This document shows positions 21,384 to 31,001 of a stretch of DNA of 64,000 bases, piece by piece. Below the pieces are notes generated by a model. It did not search any database. It saw only the letters and a list, made by a program, of their open reading frames with translations, and was not told the origin of the DNA. How positions within the stretch are numbered: position 1 is the first letter of the stretch; each line of letters opens with the position of its first letter. The translations under genes and the position numbers were made by a program. The stretch is from positions 1,798,001-1,862,000 of the forward strand of contig OY978099.1 of the NCBI GenBank assembly GCA_963854735.1, written 5' to 3'. This DNA comes from Marvania coccoides (taxonomy: Eukaryota; Chlorophyta; Trebouxiophyceae; Chlorellales; Chlorellaceae).

Positions 21384-21455
21384 AAAATCATAAATTTGAG
21401 ATGCTAAATTTGTTGTTATAAAATCATAAATTTGAGATGCTACATTTGTTGTTCT
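21384..21455. repeat. 36-bp tandem duplication (two copies)
   Basis: 21384-21419 and 21420-21455 are copies of one 36-bp AT-rich unit beginning AAAATCATAAATTTGAGATG; two positions differ, both A to C. Confidence 0.95.
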
Positions 21456-21818
21456 AAGGTGGTGTGCCGTGAGGTTTTTTAAAGGCTTTGCCTGGTAGAA
21501 CGGTAGATTGTTTCCCGAGTATCCCATTAGCCACGCATTTTGCGTTATTCATTTTCATTTATTGTTTCTCTTCAAATTGTGATATGAATTCGCAAGTCCG
21601 CGCCGACGCGTGGACTTTGCATTTAGCTCTTCCTTTTTTTGTCCACTAGTTTTTTCCCCAAGGAATATGTCCTGGTCATATATATAATCAAACTAGTAAT
21701 TATTTCAACATGCGTAGCACCCCACCGAGTGTATATTTTTCCTGGATTGGTTGCAATCAGCAGCCCACCACCGAGCGGTACTCACCTCGTGCTTGACTCA
21801 ATTTTGGGGCCATTTATT

Positions 21819-22667
21819 ATGCTTCCCTACAAAATTCACAATTTATTCCTTGCGTTTCTTGCCATTGCACTGCTCTTATATGCATCTCTGGTCTCCTTCC
21901 AGAGCAAATCCGGTTTTAAACTACCTTGTATTCAGCCGGCAGCTATTTCCCAGCCAACAGTTGCCTCATCTCCATTCACTGTGGGCGTAGTTGGGTTTCC
22001 TCGAAGTGGCTCAACGTTTCTATACAATCTTGTGCGGATCATGGTGTCCCTGGAGAATCCAAATGCGGTCACTGGCTGGCTGAATGACACAATTGGCAGT
22101 CGTCCTTTGTACCAGTGGATATACAAAGCTCATAGGAACGTATCATTCGTTTATAAAGCTCATATTGTGAAAAGCACAGCTGTCGAAGCCACCGATTTTT
22201 TTATTTTTTCTCACCGAAATCCGTTTGACAGCGTCTGCAGCGAAATTCTAATGTTTGAAAAGGAGCATTTACACAATGCAACGGTCATCATTTCAAGATG
22301 TGGCATGTTGAGAAGATTTCAAAGACACGCCATGACAGCAGTGCAAGCGTCCGGGCGTCGTTGGATTGACGTTAATTTTGAGACCCTTTTCTCAAGTCCC
22401 AATGGTTTGTTGAAAACTATTTCCGAGCTACAATCGTTCCTGGGATTGGACACCTCGCATCGTGAGCTGGTAGCCACCCTTGCATCGCGCTTGGAATCAC
22501 CACCAATGGGTACATTTACGCCGCACCACCCCATCTCGCTCTTGCATGCTGGCCATGCTCACACCAATAAATCCGAGTGCAGCCACGTGTCTGCGATTCT
22601 TGAAAAAGATGCAGCTTGCAATGCATGGCGTCTGCGTGGAGGAAAATACTCTCCTTCTTCTCCTTGA
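21819..22667 (+). CDS. Type II membrane sulfotransferase
   Basis: Single exon, 282 aa from the ATG at 21819, which directly precedes a hydrophobic anchor (IHNLFLAFLAIALLLYASLV). The PAPS 5'-phosphosulfate loop reads GVVGFPRSGSTFLYNLV and the 3'-phosphate motif DFFIFSHRNPFDSVCSE. It is shorter than, and only distantly related to, the sulfotransferase at 1797-3186. The two share PAPS motifs, topology and AT-rich codon use, but little else by eye. The acceptor is unknown. The next gene (23102-24781, minus strand) is a secretory-pathway esterase-like protein, so a common role in decorating cell-surface polysaccharides is plausible but inferred. Confidence 0.75.
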   Translation: MLPYKIHNLFLAFLAIALLLYASLVSFQSKSGFKLPCIQPAAISQPTVASSPFTVGVVGFPRSGSTFLYNLVRIMVSLENPNAVTGWLNDTIGSRPLYQWIYKAHRNVSFVYKAHIVKSTAVEATDFFIFSHRNPFDSVCSEILMFEKEHLHNATVIISRCGMLRRFQRHAMTAVQASGRRWIDVNFETLFSSPNGLLKTISELQSFLGLDTSHRELVATLASRLESPPMGTFTPHHPISLLHAGHAHTNKSECSHVSAILEKDAACNAWRLRGGKYSPSSP

Positions 22668-23101
22668 GCAGTTATTCTCTGTTGTTTTATGAGGGTGCCG
22701 CCATCGGGCACAGACGCCTCAAGACAGCCGGCTACTCCGCCGGCGATGGAGGCTGAAGCTGCCAACAAAGAAGCATTGCATCACATCACAATTGCAAGTT
22801 GCCTCTTTTGTTAAAAGCCAGCCATGGCGCTGGAGGTTGTTGAATTGCTCCCTGGCTGGACATACCAGAGAGTTTGAATTTCTTATTTCTTCGTCTTCTT
22901 TCCTCAGTATTCACAGTTTCTGTTGGCAGCTGATTTCCTTTTCTTTAACACCATGATGCAATTGCTGCAGAGAGCTAGTTTTATTTGTTTGTGCACTTCG
23001 GTCTGCTATGGGTCCTTTAACGCTGTCCGTATTCACATCACATCATTATTTAGTAACAATAATGTTGAATCAAATTAAATTAAAGATGCATCTATCAGGT
23101 T
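22668..23101. other. Convergent intergenic region
   Basis: No gene seen. It lies between the 3' ends of the sulfotransferase (plus) and NXPE-like (minus) genes and presumably holds both 3' UTRs. Confidence 0.3.
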
Positions 23102-24781
23102 TCATAATCGAGGCCATCGCTCTCCTGGGTCCTCCTTGTTATTTTTGCTGCCGCTGCTTTTACTCTGCCGCTCGTTGTCGGCTCCGCTGCCGAACAGCTC
23201 GTGCAGCCGGTTCAGCAGCATGTTGTTGTAAGTAGCTCGCACGGTGCCAAGCGTAAAATGCCGGTTGTCCGCCGTGGCATCCCCTCGCGCAGCAGTCAGC
23301 CCCTCGAAGTCCAGCGTCTCCACGCCGAGCGCCCCTGCCAGCCTGCCTGCCACCTCATTTTGGATCTCTGTTCGCACCGGCGTGCGACAGTTCCACTTCA
23401 CAGCCAGCTCCTCCTGCTCAAAGTGGGTGTGGGCGATGGATCTCCACAGGATGGGGGTAGGGCGGGGGAAGTGCGACCGCAGCGCCATCAGCATGTGGCG
23501 CAGCAGCACCTGGAAGAGAGGGGGGTCAAAGGGGGTGGTGTAGTGAAGCCCAAAGTTGAAAATTACGGCGTGGGGGTCGTCGTGGTTGGGCACGCTGGGC
23601 CTGCGTCTCATTTCCTGCTTAAGGTATTTCGTCCACTCCGCCACCTTGAACGTCACGTTCTTGGCCTCTGCGATGGAGTTGTCAGACTCGTTGACCAGCG
23701 GGAACCGAGTGGTGCGGAACCCGCCCACAGGGAAGCTGTCTGGGTAGAACACAAATGTCATGAGCAGATCCAGCGGGCGGCAGTAGAAGAACCGCATGCC
23801 GTCGCGCTTCCACGGCTCAGCCATTCGCTTGCCGTTGTACCGGTCCACCAGCTGGTGCACCCGGTCCCCTTTGCCTTGGCCGCACACCGACGTGTCGAAC
23901 ACCCCCTCCAGCATCTCCGAGAACGCGTGCTCAGACAGCGAGTCCCCCACCAGGTACACCCACCGCCCACGCAGCCGGGAAGTGGGAAACGGCTGCAGGG
24001 ACTCGCGGAAGGGCTGCCACAGGTATTCGTCTCGCAGCAGCGGGTGCAGCTGCGGCAGCATCCCCTTGGGGGTGGCAATCCACCGCCCAAAAACGCCCAT
24101 CCGCTCGGCAGCGAGAAATGTTGATGTTGCTGCCTTCTTCGTTTTCTCGCCCTGGTTCCCTCTGCCTGATGCGCTGGTGACAGTGAACGTCAGCGATTTT
24201 ACGGTGTCGATGGGCTGGTGGGTGTCTGCGACGGAGCAGAATGCGTAGGCCTTGCAGGCGCGCCATCGCAGCGTCACCTCTGCCGCGTAGTCGCCCTCGT
24301 CGGTGGGGGAGAAGGCCGCAATGTAGGTGCCGTTGCGAAGGTCGTACACCTTAGCGCGCAGCAGCGCCGGGCCCTTGATCATCACGTGCAGGGAGTCGCC
24401 GCCGTGGGAAAGGGGGCGGCCGTCAGCGTCAGCGGTGGCCACCCGCCACACCACCAGCTCCCCAGGGGTGACGGCCTTGGAGAACCCAGTCAGGGTGGTG
24501 CGGGAGGCGTCTGCCAGCGCTGGTTTGCCATGAAAGTATTCTGCGTTCATCCAGCAGTAGTCCCACACACTAGCTAGGCTGAAGTGGATGTCCAAGGACT
24601 CGAGGGGAGACGCCAGCGCTTGGGACTGGGACGGGGGCACACTTTTGACGAGGATGGCTGCCACAGATGCGCCGGTGGCAGCCCAGCGAGAGGCCACGAT
24701 GACTGCAACAAGTATCAATGCAGCAAAAATGACCTCTGGACAGCCGGTGCATACTCCCGAGTGACGCACTGCTCTTTGCAT
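23102..24781 (-). CDS. NXPE/TBL-like PC-esterase with N-terminal filamin-type Ig domain
   Basis: Single exon, 559 aa. A membrane anchor lies at residues 16-31 (EVIFAALILVAVIVAS). Residues about 95-200 form a filamin/ABP280-like Ig repeat (GELVVWRVATADADGRPLSH, then NGTYIAAFSPTDEGDY). A luminal SGNH/PC-esterase domain follows: WVYLVGDSLSEHAFSEML gives the GDS nucleophile block, VIFNFGLHYTT a middle block, and DATADNRHFTL near the C-terminus the DxxH catalytic pair. The family includes plant TBL polysaccharide O-acetyltransferases and animal neurexophilin/NXPE proteins; the Ig + PC-esterase order is closer to NXPE. Likely a Golgi enzyme adding or removing acyl groups on glycans. GC-rich, unlike the adjacent AT-rich sulfotransferase. 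Confidence 0.75.
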   Translation of the reverse strand: MQRAVRHSGVCTGCPEVIFAALILVAVIVASRWAATGASVAAILVKSVPPSQSQALASPLESLDIHFSLASVWDYCWMNAEYFHGKPALADASRTTLTGFSKAVTPGELVVWRVATADADGRPLSHGGDSLHVMIKGPALLRAKVYDLRNGTYIAAFSPTDEGDYAAEVTLRWRACKAYAFCSVADTHQPIDTVKSLTFTVTSASGRGNQGEKTKKAATSTFLAAERMGVFGRWIATPKGMLPQLHPLLRDEYLWQPFRESLQPFPTSRLRGRWVYLVGDSLSEHAFSEMLEGVFDTSVCGQGKGDRVHQLVDRYNGKRMAEPWKRDGMRFFYCRPLDLLMTFVFYPDSFPVGGFRTTRFPLVNESDNSIAEAKNVTFKVAEWTKYLKQEMRRRPSVPNHDDPHAVIFNFGLHYTTPFDPPLFQVLLRHMLMALRSHFPRPTPILWRSIAHTHFEQEELAVKWNCRTPVRTEIQNEVAGRLAGALGVETLDFEGLTAARGDATADNRHFTLGTVRATYNNMLLNRLHELFGSGADNERQSKSSGSKNNKEDPGERWPRL

Positions 24782-25335
24782 TGCTCAAGATTTTGGCTTT
24801 CAAGCGTCAAACGTGATGATGGAGTGCGATAAAAATCGTCGAAATTTTGAATTGTAGTTCAGCGAGTGTATGCTGTTTACTGATCTGGGTGCTTTGCTGA
24901 GTCATTTTAAAGCATATTGTATCTTCTTATAATATTTACATTGAAAATAGGAATTAATTATGGTGGGCGGATTTAGAAGAGCACCTTGCTGCAGAATCCG
25001 CCGAAAGCCCTTCAATAACACGTTCAAATGAAACCCACGGACAATGATCCCCACGCCTGGCCTGCTGCGCTTGCGTATTCAACCCTCCGCAAAACAAGAT
25101 GTCGTAGACAAAAAACTGGATTCCAGTATTGGCCGTTGGCGACACATTGCCTCCCACATCGAATGATCAGCCGATGATCTGGATTCTGGATTCTGGATTC
25201 ATTCAATTTAGAGTGAAGTAAGGCCGGCCAGTCCTTTTTCCGATTCCGAAGAAAGATGAAAATTAGCTCTCCTCTCCTCTCCGGTTTCGTCTTTTTTAAT
25301 TAAGGTTATTTTTAGACTCGCTAATTCCGACATCG
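24782..25335. other. Divergent intergenic region
   Basis: No gene seen. It separates the starts of the NXPE-like (minus) and Ser/Pro-rich (plus) genes. It includes three direct copies of GGATTCT at 25182-25200 and a CTCTCCTCTCC run near 25268. Confidence 0.3.
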
Positions 25336-26039
25336 ATGGCTGGACTCCTTCGCCGCATCTCAATCAACCTGGAGAGGCGCACCGCTGTGGACCCGGACTC
25401 GAGCTCCACTCGCGCCCTCCCCTCAACCCACTCCTTTAACGACTTCTCAATGCACACCCACGACTGGGGAGGTGAGAAATTTAGAGCCTGCGGGACCTGA
25501 ACGCCTTTTTCGGAGTGGCTAGGTCCGAATAAGATGTGCGTCTGCCAAACACACTCTAACGCTGTCGTGACCCTTTTCGTGCAGCCGATGACACCTTCAC
25601 CAACCACACCGACAGTTCCCACGCCGGAGAGGATTCCGGGCGGCGCTCGGCGGCCTTCCCCCCTTCATCTTCCATCAAGGAAGAGGAGTACGAGTCCGTG
25701 AGGTCCTCCCGGCCTGTTCCGCGCCCCTCCCCCTTCGGGGTGGGATCTATCCATCCCTCCGGCATCACCACCAAGTCGCTGAAGATCCCCCACACCTCGG
25801 TGGCGCACCTGCTCATGCGCGAACACACCACCGAGGCCGGCTCTGCCTCCACCCCCAGGTCCTCGCTGGACCTGCACTGCGCGTCGCTGTCCAGCCCCCG
25901 CAACTCGCTGGACGACCCCGGGTCCCCCACCTCGCCCAAGTCGCCCACCACCCCGGGAGGGCGCCGACGCAAGCAGCAGAAGATTGACGGCCTGGACTAC
26001 TACACCTTCTGCGAACTCGTCCGCACCGGCAGCCTCTGA
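25336..26039 (+). CDS. Ser/Pro-rich protein of unknown function
   Basis: Two exons: 25336-25471 and 25585-26039 (591 bp, 196 aa). GC-rich in-frame codons and an exact splice phase support a real gene. The protein is low in hydrophobic residues and rich in Ser, Thr and Pro, with repeated SP/TP sites (for example TPRSSLDLH, SSPRNSLDDPGSPTSPKSP), so it is probably disordered and phosphorylated. The two ends look more conserved in character: MAGLLRRISINLERRT at the start and a basic KQQKIDGLDYYTFCELV block near the C-terminus. No known domain recognised. It is followed by a long untranslated AT-rich region. Confidence 0.6.
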
Positions 26040-27368
26040 AGCGTTCCACTTCCCTACCCTCAATTTTCAACGCTCAGGGCTGCAAAATGCTGCATACCAA
26101 CCTACCTATAAAACACACCGTCACCCACCCCCAAGGGCAAAGAGTTTATTGTCTACCTAGCTACCAACTACTCCCCTACTTGCCCAAGTCCTCTTGATTC
26201 ATTCGTTTCACCCTTCATTAAGAAACCGGTTCCAGCATTTTCCGCCTCTTCGGGAAGAAACATTTTTTTATTTGGCTGCCGGGCGCTCGTCGCACCCCAC
26301 CCTTTAATTAATTGAGCGCCCATGCCTTTGCCGATTTCTTTGGAATACGAGCTGCACTTTTAATCTTAACGTTCATTCTTGCGAGAAGTCCTGTTTTGGT
26401 TGCCCAGCGCGCTTTGCATGCCAAATTGATATCGCACTAGCGCGCGGCACTCGAGTAGTAGTAACTGGGGGCTGCCTGCCAAAGATCAAGGCCCCCGCCA
26501 ATTTTGAAAAGTCCCCTTCGAAATCTTTCTTCATTTCGTCCCTGCCAACACCCGTAGTACGCCAATTTTTAACTGTGGTGCACTTTTTTTGTTTCCCTGT
26601 CAAAAACGCATGACCTTGGTTTTTCCCCTTCAATTTTCCCTTGATGTGAATACAACAACATCACACTGCCTTTGGACTTTTTGTCTGTCGCTCGTGTACC
26701 TAAGAACAGCTGTGTAGCTGCGAGCAGGCGTGCCCTGGGCCCCTTTCCCCCCTTCGCACCTCTGAAGTCCTTACTGTACCACCAAATATGCGCCGTGATG
26801 CCAAGCTCACCAATCATGATATGATGCTGCAGGCAGGTGAAGCGGCAGCGGGTTTTGAGGGGCAAACTATCTCTCCCTCGTTCCCTGTGCCCCTTCTTTC
26901 CCTTGCATTGCCTCTAATATAGCACGATGTGGCGTTCTTTCTTTCACTTGTTTTCTTGAAGTTTTTTAGACTTTAAGTTTTTTAGACTTCCGTTCTGGGG
27001 ATGTATTTCATTTTGTGATATCATAATTTTCTCTTAGCTTGGGGTGAGTTGATTCCATATTTTCAAAGTTGCCTTTGGCCTGCCCCCTACCCCAATCCTG
27101 AGCGGCTTTCATTTTACTGTGTGTACCTTTTTTTTTTTTTTTTTTTTTGGCGTATATGTGTTCTTTGTGTCCTTGTCGATTTTCCTATTGCGTGCTTTTG
27201 CATGTAAAGAGATGCAACATAGATTTTTTATTGCAACAGAACGGGGAAAATTGGGACAGGCGATGAAGCAGAAACACCAAATACAAAGGAACTATAGCAA
27301 AGGAAGGAATTCTTGCAGGAAGAAGAAAGGCGGGAAGAAGAAAAAAATTGCACCGCACATTCCGCTGT
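26040..27368. other. Long non-coding intergenic region
   Basis: 1.3 kb without a supported gene, between the 3' ends of two convergent genes. It has a 24-base T run (27126-27149) and short direct repeats of AGTTTTTTAGACTT (about 26961-26987). Minus-strand open frames at 26373-26633 and 26569-26865 overlap each other and show no recognisable motifs. Confidence 0.35.
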
Positions 27369-28298
27369 TCACTCTGTCGAAGGCGTGATGGTGTGGATGG
27401 CGGTGTCCCGGTGCGCCCCCTCCCCCAGCACCGCATCCAGGTCCGCCCACCACTTATCCAGAAAGTTTTCTGCAATAATTCTAAACCATGGCGACCACAG
27501 CAGGCCGCTGCCTGGGTCCATCATGGCACGCAACTCTGCAGGGGTCACGTGCCGCGTGTCCATCACCTCCTCGGGGTTTGGGTCGACCTCCACGTCTGCG
27601 CGCGCAAAAAGGATGTAGTCTACCTCGTGCTCCCCCCACACACACTCTGCAGTGGCAGTACTGCTGTCTGCTGCCCAGTACCGCAACCGGGTCAAAAAGG
27701 AAAATCCTTCCTCGGGCACGGAATCTGGTCGGATGCCCAGCTCGTGCAGCAGCTTGCGCACCGCCGCTCGTTTTGCCCCCGGCACTGTGCCTGCTTCCAC
27801 GTCCGCTGCCATGTCAACTTCAGTGGGGGAGTAGCCGTACAGGGGGTGGCTGCAGCAGGTGTTGGTCCAGACCTGGGGGAAGGTGATCTTACTGGCTGCG
27901 CGCTGCTGCAGCAGCAGGCGGTTGTTGGAGTCGAAGAGGAAGACGGAGAAGGCGCGGTGCAGGCGGCCGCGGGGTGCCTTGGCGGTGAAGCGATGGGCGT
28001 CGTACTTGCTGCCGTGCCCCACGATGGCGTCGGTTTCGTCCACCAGGATGCACTCGTCCTTGTGCATCAGCTCCTCCTGGGTGCCGGCGCCGCTCCACGT
28101 GGCCATTGCGGCGGTGGCGCTGCGGTGAGGAAAAAACAGTAGGGAAGAGGGTTCCGCAGTGCGGGACGCGACGGAGGAGGCGGTAAACGCGTTGGGTTGA
28201 AAGACGAAGGCAGCTCTGGGCCGAGCTGGGTGAGCACAAGCTCGAAGTGATCGAAAATAATTGAAAAGAGAGAGAGAGCGGTGCCCCGCCGCTGGCAT
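27369..28298 (-). CDS. IDI: Isopentenyl-diphosphate delta-isomerase, type I
   Basis: Single exon. 309 aa from the ATG at 28298, or 245 aa from an internal ATG at 28106 (GCAATGGCC context). The Nudix-type IDI domain shows the catalytic TNTCCSHPL (active-site Cys), the KRAAVRKLLHELG Nudix-like helix and CVWGEHEVDYILFARAD with the active-site Glu. It interconverts IPP and DMAPP to feed isoprenoid synthesis. The 64-residue extension before the inner Met is rich in Ser, Ala, Arg and Phe and poor in acidic residues, like a plastid transit peptide. Translation from the two starts could give plastid and cytosolic forms; that is inference. Confidence 0.92.
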   Translation of the reverse strand: MPAAGHRSLSLFNYFRSLRACAHPARPRAAFVFQPNAFTASSVASRTAEPSSLLFFPHRSATAAMATWSGAGTQEELMHKDECILVDETDAIVGHGSKYDAHRFTAKAPRGRLHRAFSVFLFDSNNRLLLQQRAASKITFPQVWTNTCCSHPLYGYSPTEVDMAADVEAGTVPGAKRAAVRKLLHELGIRPDSVPEEGFSFLTRLRYWAADSSTATAECVWGEHEVDYILFARADVEVDPNPEEVMDTRHVTPAELRAMMDPGSGLLWSPWFRIIAENFLDKWWADLDAVLGEGAHRDTAIHTITPSTE

Positions 28299-28455
28299 GG
28301 GATCGACAAAGAGTGTTAAGCCAGTGATTCAAATTTTTATCTGTATCAATGGAGTAGAGAGGACGAGAGAATGAAGAAAAAGAGTGCTCAATGAGGCGAA
28401 TTTATTTTTGTTGGGATTGATTATTCTCAAACTTTTATAATTGGTCGTTCTGGAA

Positions 28456-29919
28456 ATGACCGAAGAGTGCGTTGAGCAGGTGAACATTGAGACAGAGCCC
28501 ATTTTATATATATATCAACAATTGTCACTGTTTTTTTGTCCTCCTACGCAGGATTGGGGCGGCCTTCCGAAAGGTGTCCTTCAGAATATTTTTGATCGTC
28601 TGTTCTCCGCCCTGGAAGGCGAACAGCCATGGCGATTGGTCTTCCAGCAAATTTTATCCCTCCGCTCCGTCTGTCGCCATTGGGCCGAGGCGAGTCCTTT
28701 AATAAATTGGTGACCGCGTTTATAATTTGCCAACACCTCAGCCATTGCTGCAGGCTTTGACTGACACCCCACCGCCCCTGCACCTCTGTGCCTCTGCGCA
28801 CTGCCCTGGCGACGTTCTAGGCCGCCTTCTCCCAAACTGGCATGTGGCATCTCTGCGCGTTGCTCAAGATGAGCACGATAATTATCTTGAAGGGTTGCGC
28901 ATGAGCGATGAACCTCATCTTTCCTGGTTCTCAGCAGACGTGTTCAACAACAACCCACAGCAGTTTGGCTCAGGCATGCTTCCCATAGGCAGGCTGACGC
29001 AGCTACGCTCGCTCGTCCTAGATCTTCCCGACGTTTGGCGCTTTGGCATCGTTTTTAATGCAGCGCCGCTGTCTGGGCTTACAGCGCTCGCGTCGCTTCA
29101 CGTTGCTGGATTCAAAGACTACATGCTGGGAGGGCTGCCAAAAAGCGTCTCAGACTTGCATTTGGGGTACGGAGGACACCCTTACCACCCCAACATTCTT
29201 TCCTCCCACGACATTTCAATTCCGTTGCTGCCGCCCGGCCACCAGCTGGCTCGATTGTCGCTGAAGAAGGCCGGCGTCGTGGGGCTCCCCATGGATCGGC
29301 TGTGGGACTATTGCCACGCCATTGAGGTCGATGCCATGTTTTCTCTGGCCGGGGTGCCCGTCAATGGTGAGGGAACGTGCTTGAAATGCTTTGAAATATT
29401 TTGAAATCTTCCAATTTTCAACGTCCTCTTCAATATCTCAATTGCGTGGAGTGATTCATTGCAGATGATGCGCTGGTTGTATTGTTTGAGCGGCCGTATC
29501 GAGAGGGCGATTACGTCCCGCCCCACATTTTTGGCGATATGGAGGCGGCAGAAGCATCGAATCGCGCGGCCGACGCAACGGCCAACCATTTTTTGCTTGG
29601 CGCAGCGCGTTCGCAAGTGCTGGAGCGGCTAGATGTGAAGGGGGAGTGCGCTTCATCGTTGAAGATGGTGCCTGGGTGGGCAGGAAACACCGATGACGCC
29701 ATATCGTTCTTGCACAGTGTGACCCAGCAAGCGCTGTACACCGTCTATGGAATGTCTGGCGCAGAGCTCATGGACCGCATGCTGGACATGCGCGCCAATG
29801 GGAGGCTGCCCAGTGGGGCACTGCACGTTGAGCTGGAGGACGGCCACAAGGGGTTCAGGCTTGTTGTTGACAGCCGCATTGTCGGCGGCGACGAAGAGAA
29901 AGATGGGCAACCGCATTAA
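28456..29919 (+). CDS. F-box-like protein
   Basis: Four exons: 28456-28479, 28552-28689, 28754-29366, 29465-29919 (1230 bp, 409 aa). Exon 2 encodes an F-box-like helix set: WGGLPKGVLQNIFDRLF, QQILSLRSVCRHWAEA. The intron after it (28690-28753) works in frame only with a GC donor (GAG/GCGAGT). The middle exon has leucine-rich-repeat-like spacing (LTQLRSLVLDLPDV, LTALASLHVAGF, LARLSLKKAGVVGL), suggesting a substrate-binding LRR part. The C-terminal exon is unrecognised. F-box proteins join SCF ubiquitin ligases through SKP1; the target is unknown. The first coding exon is only eight codons, so the start is moderately certain. Confidence 0.6.
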
Positions 29920-31001
29920 TGTAAATTTAATGTTGAGCTTAATGAGATTTGTGGAAAAATAACAAAATTAAGGTCGCCGCAAAAAAAAAAGGCTGCTATG
30001 CGCTTTGCTGAACCTCTCGTGCGCCGCGGCGCCACAGCGCATGATCAGCGTCACCTAGCTTCGTCGATGATTAAGGGGGGGTTTACTTGATGCCGTCAGG
30101 TGGCAGCACCTCGAACGATCTGGTGAGCTTCTTTGGCACCATGGCGGGGGCAGTTGTGGGAGCATGTTGGTTGGCGCGGAAGAATATGCTGACATGGACC
30201 CAGGCTGAGACCGACACTTCGTTGTCGGTTCACCCCTGGCAGTCGCCTTGGCTCATGCTGCCGCAATAATTCTCCCAGAGGGAGGTGATGGCTGCAGCCA
30301 AAGAACTAATCATTCGGCATGGAGAGTGGATAAGGAAATAATAAAAGGGCCCATAAAAAAACTGCATGGAACGGCCATTTTTGTCCCCCAAAAATCAAAC
30401 GTCGATGATAAATTTGAATTTGAAAGACATTTGAAGTTATTGCTTACTGAGCTAGGCGAGGTGCGACTGTGGCACCCTCCCACAGCTCTGGAATGAAGCC
30501 TTCTAACTTAGAGAGGGACCCAAAGCCTCCTCTTGGCCCTGCATTCACCGCCTCACACAGAAAGCAGCGTTTATTTCATATTCGAGCTCGGTCCACAGCT
30601 CCTCCCCCTCAGACATGGCAAGCTTTTCTAGATAAATTTCAAGCTGATAAGCAGGACAGTGCCTCCCAGTGCCTCCCTTCAGACATGGCACTTTCAAAGA
30701 TGTTATATTATGGATTGCAACTCCGATTTCGACAATCGCCGCTTCTTTTAAAAAAACAAGATGGTATCAAATGTTATTTTATTTTATTTTTATTCAGTTT
30801 TTTTATTCGAGCGGGGATCGCAAGACGATGAAAACATTTATGAAAAATACTATCTTCCAAAAAAAAGCAGTTTTCGCAGCGATTTGGTTAAATAAAAATT
30901 TGCTCTCACCCATATATCCGTGACCTGACGAATTACCCAGCGAACATAGCTCTACTTGCAACAACTTTGTATCCGAGAGATTTTTTGACCAAAAACCAAC
31001 G
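29920..31001. other. Intergenic region without a supported gene
   Basis: No gene accepted. A short open frame at 30087-30269 contains SFFGTMAGAVVGACW, faintly like the end of ADP-ribosylglycohydrolases, but has no supporting context. Two near-identical TCAGACATGGCA words occur at about 30609 and 30681. The last 150 bp precede heme oxygenase. Confidence 0.3.

Larger units (their letters stand above)
20272..21818. other. Long intergenic region with low-complexity C/G blocks and repeats
   Basis: No gene identified. It contains T-rich runs (20560-20600), G/C-rich low-complexity blocks with recurring GGGTAGGTGG(T/C)CCCCCC (about 20765 and 21200), a 15-base C run (21294-21308), an imperfect inverted repeat and a 36-bp tandem duplication listed separately. 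A minus-strand open frame at 20876-21124 has no recognisable features. From about 21360 the DNA becomes AT-rich like the 1-8 kb island. Confidence 0.35.

Noticed and set aside
30087..30269. Open frame with SFFGTMAGAVVGACW, faintly like the C-terminus of ADP-ribosylglycohydrolases
   Set aside because: Too short; the DxD metal ligands are absent (STSND instead) and no other part of the family is present nearby.
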